From Deltaproteobacteria bacterium (lineage in GTDB: Bacteria > Desulfobacterota > Binatia > HRBIN30 > JACQVA1): 46,373 bases of DNA. The position numbers and the translations under genes are program-made. The DNA lies in the NCBI GenBank assembly GCA_016210005.1, contig JACQVA010000249.1, positions 1 to 46,373 on the forward strand, given 5' to 3'. The notes beneath the pieces are model-generated. The model did no database searches and was not told the DNA's origin. It was given only the letters and a program-made list of their open reading frames with translations. The first letter of the stretch is position 1; every line of letters starts with the position of its first letter. This document shows positions 1-7,966 of the stretch, piece by piece.

Positions 1-377
1 CAGGGGCGGTGGGGCTCCGGATGGATTCCCGCCTTCGCGGGAATGACGGAGGGAAATCTGCGCGCGACGCCAAGACTTTCGGCCATAGTAGTTCAGGACC
101 GGCGTGCCCCTCTAGAGCGCAGCCCGGTGTCAACGTGGAGGGCGCCGGTCTCCCATCTCACGTCAAACTCAACCACCCCCTTGATGCAGATCAGGGCCTT
201 GCCGCGGGCGCCCGCCTTCGTTGCCGAGCATGTCCCGCAACCGCAGCGGCGCGACTTTCGTCTGCGCGAAGCAGGCACGATCGCAGCCACCGGGCCTGCG
301 CAGGACAACACCACACCCCGACCCGGTTGGCGGCCGGCGCGGCGGCACGCTAAAGAGGGAGGCCGGGTGGTGCCGAG
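1..377. other. Non-coding left edge, no supported gene
   Basis: Apart from one small hairpin repeat at 25-44, I see no supported gene here. Frames open on both strands are short, arginine/alanine rich and look like GC-driven accidental frames. The stretch presumably holds the corA promoter, but no convincing -35/-10 pair stands out. Confidence 0.5.
25..44. repeat. Small dRS3-like hairpin repeat
   Basis: A perfect 8-bp inverted repeat (ATTCCCGC and GCGGGAAT) surrounds a CTTC loop. It fits the pattern ATTCCC-N8-GGGAAT known from the dRS3 repeats of Neisseria, and similar 'cttcgcgggaatgac' units are scattered between genes in many GC-rich proteobacteria. No T-run follows, so it is not a convincing intrinsic terminator. 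Only one copy was noticed in this window. Confidence 0.55.
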
Positions 378-1349
378 ATGAGCATGGTGGTCAACTGTGC
401 GGCTTACGCCGACGGCCGCAAGATCGGGCCGGTCGATATCGAGGACATCGGCGAGATTCTCAAATTTCCCGGGCAGTTCATTTGGATCGGACTGCATGAA
501 CCGGACGAGCCGCTGCTGCGCCAGATCCAGCAGCAGTTTTCGCTGCACGACCTCGCGGTCGAGGACGCGCTGCGGGCCCACCAGCGGCCCAAGCTCGAAG
601 AGTACGCCGACTCATTGTTCGTGGTGCTGCGCACCGCCCGCTGGCGCGACCAGCAGATCGACTTCGGCGAGACCCACATCTTCGTCGGCCCGCGTTACGT
701 GGTCTCGGTGCGCCACGGTGCTTCGCTCTCTTACGCCGACGTACGCACCCGCTGCGAGAGCACCCCGCGGCTGCTGCGCAAGGGGCCGGGGTTCGTGCTT
801 TACGCCCTGATGGACTTCGTCGTCGACCACTACTTCCCGATCGTCGATGCGCTGCAAGAGCGGCTGGAGAGCTTCGAGGAGAAGATCTTCCGCGGCGGTT
901 TCGACCGCCACACAACCGAAGAGATCTACGCCCTCAAGCGCGACCTGGTTGCCCTCAAGCGGGCGGTGTCGCCGCTGGTCGAGGTCTGCAATCGCCTGGT
1001 GCGATTCGACGTCGAGCTGGTACCCGAAGACGTGCGGGTCTACTTCCGCGACGTCTACGACCACGTGATCCGGATCAACGAATCGGTCGATGGTCTGCGC
1101 GAGTTGCTGACCACGGCGCTCGAAGCCAATCTCTCGCTGATCTCCGTCGGTCAAAACGAGGTCACCAAGAAGCTGGCCGCCTGGGCCGCCATTTTGGCGG
1201 TGCCGACGATGATCGCGGGCGTGTACGGCATGAACTTCGACTTCATGCCCGAACTGCACTGGCGTTATGGCTACGCCGCGATCATGGGCGCCATGGTCGG
1301 CATCTGCGGCTTGCTCTACGCGCAATTCAAGCGCACCGGCTGGCTGTGA
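378..1349 (+). CDS. corA: CorA-family magnesium/cobalt channel
   Basis: This 323-residue inner-membrane protein is a CorA/MIT-type divalent cation channel, expected to act as a pentamer for Mg2+ (Co2+/Ni2+) uptake. The long N-terminal part is the soluble funnel domain with charged helices. The C-terminus has two membrane segments, the first ending in the family signature YGMN (G284-N286) followed by the acidic loop 'FDFMPELHW'. The protein ends with the usual short positive tail (FKRTGW). Length is normal for the family. A second ATG lies two codons downstream. The stop codon overlaps the GTG start of the next gene (GTGA), so it may be translationally coupled to the efflux genes, though a functional link is not established. 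Confidence 0.9.
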   Translation: MSMVVNCAAYADGRKIGPVDIEDIGEILKFPGQFIWIGLHEPDEPLLRQIQQQFSLHDLAVEDALRAHQRPKLEEYADSLFVVLRTARWRDQQIDFGETHIFVGPRYVVSVRHGASLSYADVRTRCESTPRLLRKGPGFVLYALMDFVVDHYFPIVDALQERLESFEEKIFRGGFDRHTTEEIYALKRDLVALKRAVSPLVEVCNRLVRFDVELVPEDVRVYFRDVYDHVIRINESVDGLRELLTTALEANLSLISVGQNEVTKKLAAWAAILAVPTMIAGVYGMNFDFMPELHWRYGYAAIMGAMVGICGLLYAQFKRTGWL

Positions 1350-2728
1350 AGGCGACCATGGCCACGGCTCGCACGGATGGAACAGCGCTGCCACGCTCGC
1401 GGTTCGCCGCTCCCACGCGCGGTGGCATGGGCGCGGTCATCTGCTTGGTGGTGGCCGTGGCCGTGCCGGCGGTGGAGCTGCGGGCGCAAGAATCGCCGCC
1501 GGCTAAGACGCTTGCCGATTGCATAGCGCTCGCGCTCGACAACCATCCGCGCCTAAAAGCGGCGGCGGCCACGGCTGCCGCCGGCGCCGCGCGGGCGCGC
1601 CAGGCGCTCGCCAACTACCTGCCACAAGTCAGCGCCACTTACAGCGCCAACCGGCGCAATACCAGCGCCGCGGCGGGTACGGGCACCAACCTCGGCACCC
1701 AGGCCGATACCTTCAATTTCTACAGCACCGGCGTCAGCTTCTCGCAGCTGCTGTTCGACTTCGGCCAGGCGTTGCACGGCATCCGCGCCGCCCGGGCGAA
1801 CCAGCAAGCGCTCGCCGCTGATGCCACCAGCGAGCGCGAAATCGTCATCGTCACCGTCAAGCGCGCCTATTTCGACCTGCTAGCCGCGCGCCGCCTGCTG
1901 GCCGTCGCCGAGCAGACCGTGCGCCAGAGCCAGCAGCAGCTGGAGTTGGCGCACGGGCGCTTCGACGTGGGTCTGGCCCCCAAGTTCGACGTCACCCGCG
2001 CGCAGGTGCAACTCGCCAGCGCGGAACTGAACCAGCTGACCGCGCGCAACAACGTCGCGCTGGCGCGCGAGACCCTCGCCAACGCCCTCGGCCTCACCGG
2101 CGCGCTCGACTTCGAGATCCTCGATACCCTCGATGCCCACGAACTCCACGTCAGCGAAAGCGAGGCGCTGGCGGCCGCCTACGATCACCGGCCGGAGCTG
2201 CACTCGCTGCGCGCGCAGCAACTGGCCGCCACCGAGCAAGTCGCCGCGCTGCAAACGAGATACCTGCCGTACGTCACCGGCGGTGGCAACTACACCTGGA
2301 CCGGCAGCGACTATCCGCTACAATCGAGCTGGAATCTGGGTGCCAGCGTGAACCTCTCGATTTTCAACGGCGGGCTGACAGCGGCGCAGATCGGCGAGGC
2401 CAAAGCCAACCTCTCGCAGGTGCAGTTCACCGCCGAGGTCACCCGGCAGACTATCGCGCTCGAAGTGCGCCAAGCCGCGCTCAATCTCGAACAAGCGGCC
2501 GAGAGCATCCGCGTCTCCGAGAAAGGCGAGCAGCAGGCACGCGAGAATCTCGAACTCGCCACCGGCCGCTACCATGCTGGGGTCGGCAGCATCATCGAGC
2601 TGACCGACGCCCAGGCCGCGTTCACCAGCGCCGAAGCCAGCCACGTGCAGTCGCTGTACAGCTATCAGACGGCGGTGGCGGCGCTGGAGAAGGCCACGGC
2701 CGTGCCTTATACCGCTGCGGTTCGTTAG
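1346..2728 (+). CDS. TolC-family outer-membrane efflux channel
   Basis: A TolC/OEP-family protein of about 460 residues, expected to form the trimeric outer-membrane beta-barrel and periplasmic alpha-helical tunnel of a tripartite exporter. A hydrophobic signal-like stretch near residues 30-45 (ICLVVAVAVPAVELRAQ) precedes the mature part. Two internally similar halves of long Ala/Gln/Leu-rich helices follow, as usual for the family, with 'LEQAAESIRVSEKGEQQAREN' style coiled coil and the conserved C-terminal 'AGVGSIIELTDAQAAFTSAE' type motif. The frame begins at GTG 1346 overlapping the corA stop; an in-frame ATG at 1358 is an equally good start. The adaptor, ATPase and permease genes follow directly, which fits a MacAB-TolC-like system. 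Confidence 0.88.
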   Translation: MKATMATARTDGTALPRSRFAAPTRGGMGAVICLVVAVAVPAVELRAQESPPAKTLADCIALALDNHPRLKAAAATAAAGAARARQALANYLPQVSATYSANRRNTSAAAGTGTNLGTQADTFNFYSTGVSFSQLLFDFGQALHGIRAARANQQALAADATSEREIVIVTVKRAYFDLLAARRLLAVAEQTVRQSQQQLELAHGRFDVGLAPKFDVTRAQVQLASAELNQLTARNNVALARETLANALGLTGALDFEILDTLDAHELHVSESEALAAAYDHRPELHSLRAQQLAATEQVAALQTRYLPYVTGGGNYTWTGSDYPLQSSWNLGASVNLSIFNGGLTAAQIGEAKANLSQVQFTAEVTRQTIALEVRQAALNLEQAAESIRVSEKGEQQARENLELATGRYHAGVGSIIELTDAQAAFTSAEASHVQSLYSYQTAVAALEKATAVPYTAAVR

Positions 2729-2735
2729 CCCGCCC

Positions 2736-3950
2736 ATGCCGCGCCGAATTCGCGCTGTCAGCCTTGCGCTCAAGGGCTCGACTGTCCTGGCCGCCGGGTT
2801 GTTGTCACTCGTGGTGGCGTGTAGCAATGACGACACCGGCGGCGGCTATCTCACCGAAGCCGTGGACCGCGGCACCATTGCCGCCACCGTTACCGCCACC
2901 GGCACGGTCAACCCGGTCACCACCGTCCAAGTGGGCACCTACGTGTCCGGCCCGATTCGTGCCCTCGACGTCGACTACAACTCCCCGGTGAAGAAAGGCC
3001 AGCGAGTGGCGAAGATCGACCCGGCCCCGTTCCAGGTCAAGGTGCAGAAGGCCGAAGCCAGCCTGGCCACGGCGCGGGCGCGCGTGCGCAAGTCGCGCAC
3101 CGACTTGGCGCTCAAGCAGCTGACGCTCGAGCGGATGCAGGAGTTGCGTGCCAAGAACCTGATCCCGCCCAACGACCTCGATACCGCCAAGAGCACCCAC
3201 GAACAGGCGCTGGCGCAGGTGGAATTGGATGAAGCCGGCGTCATGCAGGCGCAAGCGGAGCTGGAAGAGGCGCAAATCAATCTCGCCTACACCGATATCA
3301 CCTCACCGGTCGATGGCGTCGTGGTCTCGCGCAACGTCAGCGTCGGCCAAACCGTCGCCGCCAGCTTTCAGACCCCGACGCTGTTCTTGATCGCCGAGGA
3401 CCTCACCAAGATGCAGGTGGATGCCAACGTGAGCGAGTCGGACATCGGCGCGCTGGGCGAGGGCCAGCAGGCCGTGTTCACGGTCGATGCTTTTCCGGGC
3501 AAGGAATTCCGCGGCGCGGTGGCGCAGGTGCGCAACGCGCCGATCACGGTGCAGAACGTGGTCACCTACGACGTGGTCCTGGCGGTCGACAACGCTTCGC
3601 TGGAACTCAAGCCGGGCATGACGGCGACGGTGGCGATCACCACCGCCAGACGCGATGACGTGCTGCGGCTGCCGGCCCGGGCGCTGCGCTTCAATCCCGA
3701 GCGCCGGAGCAGCGGCGCGACCCCGGCGCGCGATCACACCGCCGCCGCTCGCGACACGCCGGCGGTGTGGCTGCTGCAGCCCGACAACACGCTGCGCCGG
3801 GTGGAGGTGTCCGTCGGCTTGCGCGACGAGCAGCACGTCGAGCTGCTCTCCGGCAACCTGCAGCCCGGCGACCCGGTGGTGACGGCGCTGCGCCAGACGC
3901 CGGCGCGCGAAGCCGGCCGCCCGCCCGGCTTCGCCCCGCGCTTCCGCTAG
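2736..3950 (+). CDS. MacA-like periplasmic adaptor lipoprotein
   Basis: A 404-residue membrane-fusion (HlyD/MacA) protein that would bridge an inner-membrane ABC transporter to the TolC-type channel. The N-terminus is a lipoprotein signal with a lipobox ending at Cys29 (SLVVAC). Next come the barrel-sandwich strands ('GTVNPVTTVQVGTYVSGPI'), an alpha-helical hairpin of coiled coil (about residues 95-175), the second lipoyl half-motif 'YTDITSPVDGVVVSRNVSVG', then beta-barrel and membrane-proximal domains. It starts 7 nt after the channel gene and is followed by the ABC genes. A lipid anchor in place of the transmembrane helix of E. coli MacA is common among Gram-positive and many Gram-negative homologues. 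Substrate is unknown; macrolides, peptides or lipids are possible. Confidence 0.88.
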   Translation: MPRRIRAVSLALKGSTVLAAGLLSLVVACSNDDTGGGYLTEAVDRGTIAATVTATGTVNPVTTVQVGTYVSGPIRALDVDYNSPVKKGQRVAKIDPAPFQVKVQKAEASLATARARVRKSRTDLALKQLTLERMQELRAKNLIPPNDLDTAKSTHEQALAQVELDEAGVMQAQAELEEAQINLAYTDITSPVDGVVVSRNVSVGQTVAASFQTPTLFLIAEDLTKMQVDANVSESDIGALGEGQQAVFTVDAFPGKEFRGAVAQVRNAPITVQNVVTYDVVLAVDNASLELKPGMTATVAITTARRDDVLRLPARALRFNPERRSSGATPARDHTAAARDTPAVWLLQPDNTLRRVEVSVGLRDEQHVELLSGNLQPGDPVVTALRQTPAREAGRPPGFAPRFR

Positions 3951-4034
3951 GAGCCCGCCGGAGCAATGGGTGTCCGCGGCCTTCACCATTGCGCCATCAC
4001 CCGGCGCGGCCGGCGCTGAGCGCGGGTCGAGGTC

Positions 4035-4757
4035 ATGGCGGCACTGATCGAAACCCGCGAGCTGTGGAAGATCTACCAACTCGGTGACATCGAGGTGCGC
4101 GCGCTGAGCGGCGTGGCGGTCGACATCGCCGCCGGCGAGTTCGTGGCGATCATGGGAGCGTCGGGCTCGGGCAAGTCGACGTTCATGAACATCCTCGGCT
4201 GCCTCGACCGGCCGACGCGCGGCAGCTATCGGCTCGGCGGCACCGACATCGCAACGCTGTCGGCCGATGAGCGCGCCACCATCCGCAATCGCCAACTCGG
4301 CTTCGTCTTCCAGAACTTCAATCTGATCGCGCGCACTAGTGCGATCGAGAACGTGGAGCTGCCGCTGTATTACGGCGACACCCCGTTGGGCGAGCAGCGC
4401 CAGCGGGCACGCGCCGCCCTCGCCGCCGTCGGCTTGAGCGGCCGCGAGGCGCATCTGCCCAATCAACTCTCCGGCGGGCAGCAACAGCGAGTCGCGATCG
4501 CCCGGGCGCTGGTCAACCGCCCGACCGTGCTCCTGGCCGACGAGCCGACCGGCAACCTCGACACCCAGACCAGCGCGGAGATTCTCGAGCTCTTCCGGCG
4601 CCTCAATCAGGAGCAGGGGATCACGGTGGTCTTGGTCACCCACGAACTCGAGATCGCCGCTTACGCCGGGCGCGTGATCACTTTTCGTGATGGAGAGATC
4701 GTTAGTGATTTGCGCCAAGCGGCGCGCCCCAGCGGCGCCGGGGCCCAGGCGGTGTGA
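4035..4757 (+). CDS. MacB/LolD-type ABC transporter ATPase
   Basis: A 240-residue ABC ATPase of the MacB/LolD/FtsE group that powers the adjacent permease. Visible motifs are Walker A (GASGSGKST, 41-49), the Q-loop region 'FVFQNFNLI', the signature LSGGQQQR, Walker B followed by '[11 protein letters not shown]' and the H-loop 'VTHE'. The 'PTGNLD' D-loop is typical of this exporter group. Unlike E. coli MacB, where ATPase and permease are one chain, here they are separate genes. The ATG at 4035 has a GAGGT ribosome site about 5 nt upstream, and the stop overlaps the possible GTG of the permease frame. Confidence 0.92.
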   Translation: MAALIETRELWKIYQLGDIEVRALSGVAVDIAAGEFVAIMGASGSGKSTFMNILGCLDRPTRGSYRLGGTDIATLSADERATIRNRQLGFVFQNFNLIARTSAIENVELPLYYGDTPLGEQRQRARAALAAVGLSGREAHLPNQLSGGQQQRVAIARALVNRPTVLLADEPTGNLDTQTSAEILELFRRLNQEQGITVVLVTHELEIAAYAGRVITFRDGEIVSDLRQAARPSGAGAQAV

Positions 4758-4759
4758 TC

Positions 4760-5992
4760 ATGAAGCTGTTGCGTATGACTCTGCGCACCGCGCTGCGGGC
4801 ACTGCGGCGCAACAAGCTGCGCTCGGCGCTGACGATGCTGGGCGTGACCATCGGGGTGGCCGCGGTAATCGCCAACGTCAGCATCGGCGAAGGCGCCGAC
4901 GCGACCATGCAGGAACAAATCCGCAGCCTCGGCACCAACCTGCTGATGGTCATCCCGGGCGCGACCACCGCTTCCGGTGTGCGCTCGGGTTGGGGCGGGG
5001 TCTCCACCCTCACCACCGCCGATGCCGTGGCAATCGAGAAGGAGTGCGCCGCCGTGGCCGCGGTCAGCTACTTTCGCCGCCAGGTGGTCCAGATCGTCTC
5101 GGGCGATCAGAACTGGTCCACCGTCGCGCAGGGAGCGACGCCCTCGTACACCAAAGTGCGCGAATGGCCGGTGGTGGCGGGCAGCTTCTACACCCAGCGT
5201 GATGAAGACAGCGCCAACCGGGTGTTGGTGCTGGGTCAGACGGTGGCTAATCAGCTGTTCGGCCCCGGCGTCAACCCGCTCGATGCCATCGTGCGCGTCA
5301 AGGACGTTCCCTTCCGCGTCATCGGCGTGCTCGAAGCGAAGGGGCAGACGACTTGGGGCCAGGACCAGGACGACGTCGTGCTGATGCCGTTCTCGACCGC
5401 CGAACGCCGGGTACTCGGCACGCAGTTCGTCGGCACCGTCGACATGATCTTCGCCGCCGCCGGCTCGACCGCCGCGATCGCTGAAGCCACCGAGGAAGTC
5501 ACCCAGCTGCTGCGCCAGCGCCACCACATTCAAGCGGGAGAGGAAGACGATTTCACCGTACGTAACCTCAACGACATGGCCAAGGCCTCCGAAAGCGCCA
5601 GCAAGGTGATGACCACTTTGCTGCTGAGCGTGGCCTCGATCTCGCTCCTGGTGGGCGGCATCGGCATTATGAACATCCTGTTAGTCTCGGTCACCGAGCG
5701 CACCCGCGAGATCGGCGTCCGCATGGCGGTGGGCGCCAAGAGCCGGCACATCCTGTTGCAGTTTCTGGTCGAGTCGATCACGCTCAGCATGGTCGGCGGG
5801 GTAGCCGGCACCGTCTTGGGCATCGTCTCCGCGCGCCTGATATCCCAGCTCGCCGGTTGGCCCACCCTGTTGTCGGTCCCGGCCGTGCTCGGGTCGTTCC
5901 TCTTCTCCGGTGCGATCGGCATGATCTTTGGCCTCTATCCCGCCTACAAAGCGGCCCGCCTCGATCCGATCAGCGCGCTCCGCTACGAGTGA
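4760..5992 (+). CDS. MacB-type ABC transporter permease
   Basis: A roughly 410-residue permease with the MacB/FtsX topology. One transmembrane helix at the N-terminus (about residues 18-40, 'RSALTMLGVTIGVAAVIA') is followed by a large periplasmic domain (MacB_PCD, about 45-240) and three C-terminal membrane helices within 'FtsX'-type sequence ('LLVGGIGIMNILLVSVTERTREIG'). The conserved 'RTREIGVRMAVGAK' coupling motif is present. The frame also permits a GTG start at 4754 overlapping the ATPase stop (GTGA); ATG 4760 is the more likely start. With the preceding three genes it forms a mechanotransmission-type exporter. No regulator gene is adjacent. Confidence 0.9.
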   Translation: MKLLRMTLRTALRALRRNKLRSALTMLGVTIGVAAVIANVSIGEGADATMQEQIRSLGTNLLMVIPGATTASGVRSGWGGVSTLTTADAVAIEKECAAVAAVSYFRRQVVQIVSGDQNWSTVAQGATPSYTKVREWPVVAGSFYTQRDEDSANRVLVLGQTVANQLFGPGVNPLDAIVRVKDVPFRVIGVLEAKGQTTWGQDQDDVVLMPFSTAERRVLGTQFVGTVDMIFAAAGSTAAIAEATEEVTQLLRQRHHIQAGEEDDFTVRNLNDMAKASESASKVMTTLLLSVASISLLVGGIGIMNILLVSVTERTREIGVRMAVGAKSRHILLQFLVESITLSMVGGVAGTVLGIVSARLISQLAGWPTLLSVPAVLGSFLFSGAIGMIFGLYPAYKAARLDPISALRYE

Positions 5993-6101
5993 GGCGTTGC
6001 AACTGGCTCCGCGAACGCGCTCGCGAGTAGCATCGTCTTCAGAAACGTGCTGAATCCCGCGCTAGCCTAGGTCGGTCAGTAAAGTCCGTGCGGAGACCCA
6101 G

Positions 6102-6296
6102 GTGATCACCGCGCTTCGTATCGGCAACTTCAAGGCGTTCGCCGAACCGCAGACCGTTCCGATCACACCCCCCACGCTCATCTTCGGCGCCGACAGCGCC
6201 GGCAAGTCGCTTGATCTCGTCGGGTGGTGGGCTCGCGGCCACGCTCTCTTCATCATCCCGGTTCCGCCTGCAATTGACCCCGCGCTTGCGCTATAG
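6102..6296 (+). pseudogene. Truncated AAA/OLD-type ATPase remnant
   Basis: The first ~38 codons read like the start of a RecF/OLD-type AAA ATPase: 'ITALRIGNFKAFAEPQTVPI' followed by 'PPTLIFGADSAGKS', a Walker A-like loop. After that the similarity ends abruptly, the frame runs into unrelated sequence and stops after 64 codons. Full-length proteins of this kind have several hundred residues with Walker B and often a Toprim domain, none of which is here. I read it as the 5' stub of a gene that lost its body by deletion. It fills most of the 360-nt gap between the permease and acyl-CoA dehydrogenase genes; the rest of the gap shows nothing. Confidence 0.6.
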
Positions 6297-6352
6297 CGGC
6301 CACACGCGGGATAACGGGGTTGGGATTCAATACCGACCGCAAGGAGGCGAAG

Positions 6353-7624
6353 ATGAACGAATTCATGTTGGACGAGCAAGGGCGGGCGATGCAGGCGAAG
6401 GTGCGCGAGTTCGTCAAGAGCGAGGTCGATCCCGAGTATCTGCGCCGGATGGATCGCGACGAGATCCGCTACCCGCGCGAACTCTACCAAACCTACGCCA
6501 AGCACGGGTTGCTCGGGCTGCGCTTTCCCAAGCAGTACGGCGGCCAGGGGCTGGACTGGGTCACCGAGTGCGCCGCCATGGGCGAGATCGGTTGCTTGGG
6601 GATGGCCGCGGGCTGCTCCTACGTCATGCCCTCCATCGTCGGTGAGGCCCTCAATACATTCGGCACCGAGGAACAGAAGGAAAAATATCTCAAGCCGATG
6701 CTGGCCGGGCGGCTGGTGTCGGCTGAGGCGCTCACTGAGCCCCGGGGCGGCTCGGACTTCTTCGGCGCCTCGAGCCGCGCGGAGGACAAGGGCGACTATT
6801 TCGTGGTCCGCGGCATGAAGCGATTCATCGTTGGAGCTGAAGGCGCCGACTTCTTCCTCGCCTACGTCCGCACCAACCTCGATTCGGACGCGCCCGCACA
6901 CGCGCGCATCAGCGCCCTGATCATCGACCGCGGCCCGGGCGTCGAGGTCAAGTACCTTTACGGCCTCATGGGTTCGCGTGGCGGCGGTACCGGACGGGTC
7001 GTTTTCCGCGACGTCAAGGTGCCCAAGGCCAATCTCATCGGTCCGCTGCACGGCGGCGCGCTGGTGTTCAACACCATGATGATTCCCGAACGCCTCACCA
7101 GCGCCGCGCCCTGCACCGGCGGCATGCAGGCGAGCCTGGACGTCGCCATGAACTACGCCGACCGGCGCAAAGCCTTCGGCCAGCCGATCCGCAAGTTCCA
7201 GGCCGTCAGCTTCATGATCGCCAAGGCGCAGGTGCTGCTCGACGCCAGCCGTGCCATGATCTATCAGGCCGCCCGCGCCGCCGACACCGAGACCCCCAGC
7301 GTCCGCCGCATCGTCTCCGAGACCAAGAAGTTCGTCACCGAAGCCGCCTGGGACGTGGCCAATCTCGCCATGCAAGTCACCGGCGGCATCGGTTACACCG
7401 ACGTCTATCCGATCGAGCGGGCGGTGCGCGACACCCGCTTGGCGCAGATTTGGACCGGCACCAACGAGATCATGAGCGCCATGATCCAGCACGACCTCTA
7501 CCAGGAGTTCCGTGCCACCCGCGGCCGTTACCGCGACTACGAACGCGACGCCATGCACGCGGACGAGTCGGAGAAGATCTTCGACGACGACGACATGTGG
7601 CAGGTGTACGACCAACAGAAGTAG
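6353..7624 (+). CDS. Acyl-CoA dehydrogenase, FAD-dependent
   Basis: A 423-residue acyl-CoA dehydrogenase, expected to introduce an alpha-beta double bond into an acyl-CoA and pass electrons to ETF. The N-terminal helical domain, the middle beta domain with 'SAEALTEPRGGSD', and the C-terminal helical domain with 'RRKAFGQPIRKFQA' and 'QVTGGIGYTDVYPIERAVRD' are all recognisable. The usual catalytic Glu of the 'YEGT' motif is replaced by Thr (IWTGT, 367-370), while Glu246 in 'IPERL' sits where isovaleryl-CoA and long-chain enzymes place their base. The ATG at 6353 follows a strong AAGGAGG; an in-frame upstream start lacks one. It stands alone before the molybdoenzyme cluster; substrate unknown. 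Confidence 0.9.
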   Translation: MNEFMLDEQGRAMQAKVREFVKSEVDPEYLRRMDRDEIRYPRELYQTYAKHGLLGLRFPKQYGGQGLDWVTECAAMGEIGCLGMAAGCSYVMPSIVGEALNTFGTEEQKEKYLKPMLAGRLVSAEALTEPRGGSDFFGASSRAEDKGDYFVVRGMKRFIVGAEGADFFLAYVRTNLDSDAPAHARISALIIDRGPGVEVKYLYGLMGSRGGGTGRVVFRDVKVPKANLIGPLHGGALVFNTMMIPERLTSAAPCTGGMQASLDVAMNYADRRKAFGQPIRKFQAVSFMIAKAQVLLDASRAMIYQAARAADTETPSVRRIVSETKKFVTEAAWDVANLAMQVTGGIGYTDVYPIERAVRDTRLAQIWTGTNEIMSAMIQHDLYQEFRATRGRYRDYERDAMHADESEKIFDDDDMWQVYDQQK

Positions 7625-7966
7625 GGTGCTCATCAGGATTGCCCCACCGCCCGCGCCGCACCCTGTAGGCCTGGTGAGCTGTGCGCCGCGCATCAGGGAA
7701 AACCCGCGGCGCCCAGCCCCTTGGGTTGTCTGACCAGCGGTTCTGCCGCCTGGGCACATCCCGGGGGTAGCTACGGCCCGCCCCACCCTCGCCCCGTCCA
7801 ACCAGTAGGTAGGCAATTGCTTCGCAGCTTGCTGACCCTGGTCATATTAGCCTGGGCAGAAGTAGCTATGAGAAGTTGCTATCCCCAATGCCGGGGAAAG
7901 CGGGTGTTATCAGCGGGGGCCCCAGCTCGGGAGTGGCAAACTAGAACCGCAAGAAGGAGGGCCAAA
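7625..7966 (+). other. 342-nt leader before molybdoenzyme cluster
   Basis: No gene is supported. The last 246 nt happen to be open in the frame of the downstream gene (from 7721), but the encoded peptide has no Tat motif and no resemblance to the second copy of the enzyme, and a strong AAGGAGG ribosome site lies just before GTG 7967. The stretch probably carries the promoter and regulatory sites of the cluster; I could not assign a convincing -35/-10 or a sigma-54 site. Confidence 0.5.

Noticed and set aside
6062-7816. Minus-strand 584-codon frame over the acyl-CoA dehydrogenase
   Set aside because: It covers a confident gene on the plus strand and shows only antisense-type composition.
7721-7966. 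N-terminal extension of alpha1
   Set aside because: The peptide has no Tat motif, does not occur in alpha2 and is followed by a strong ribosome site before GTG 7967.
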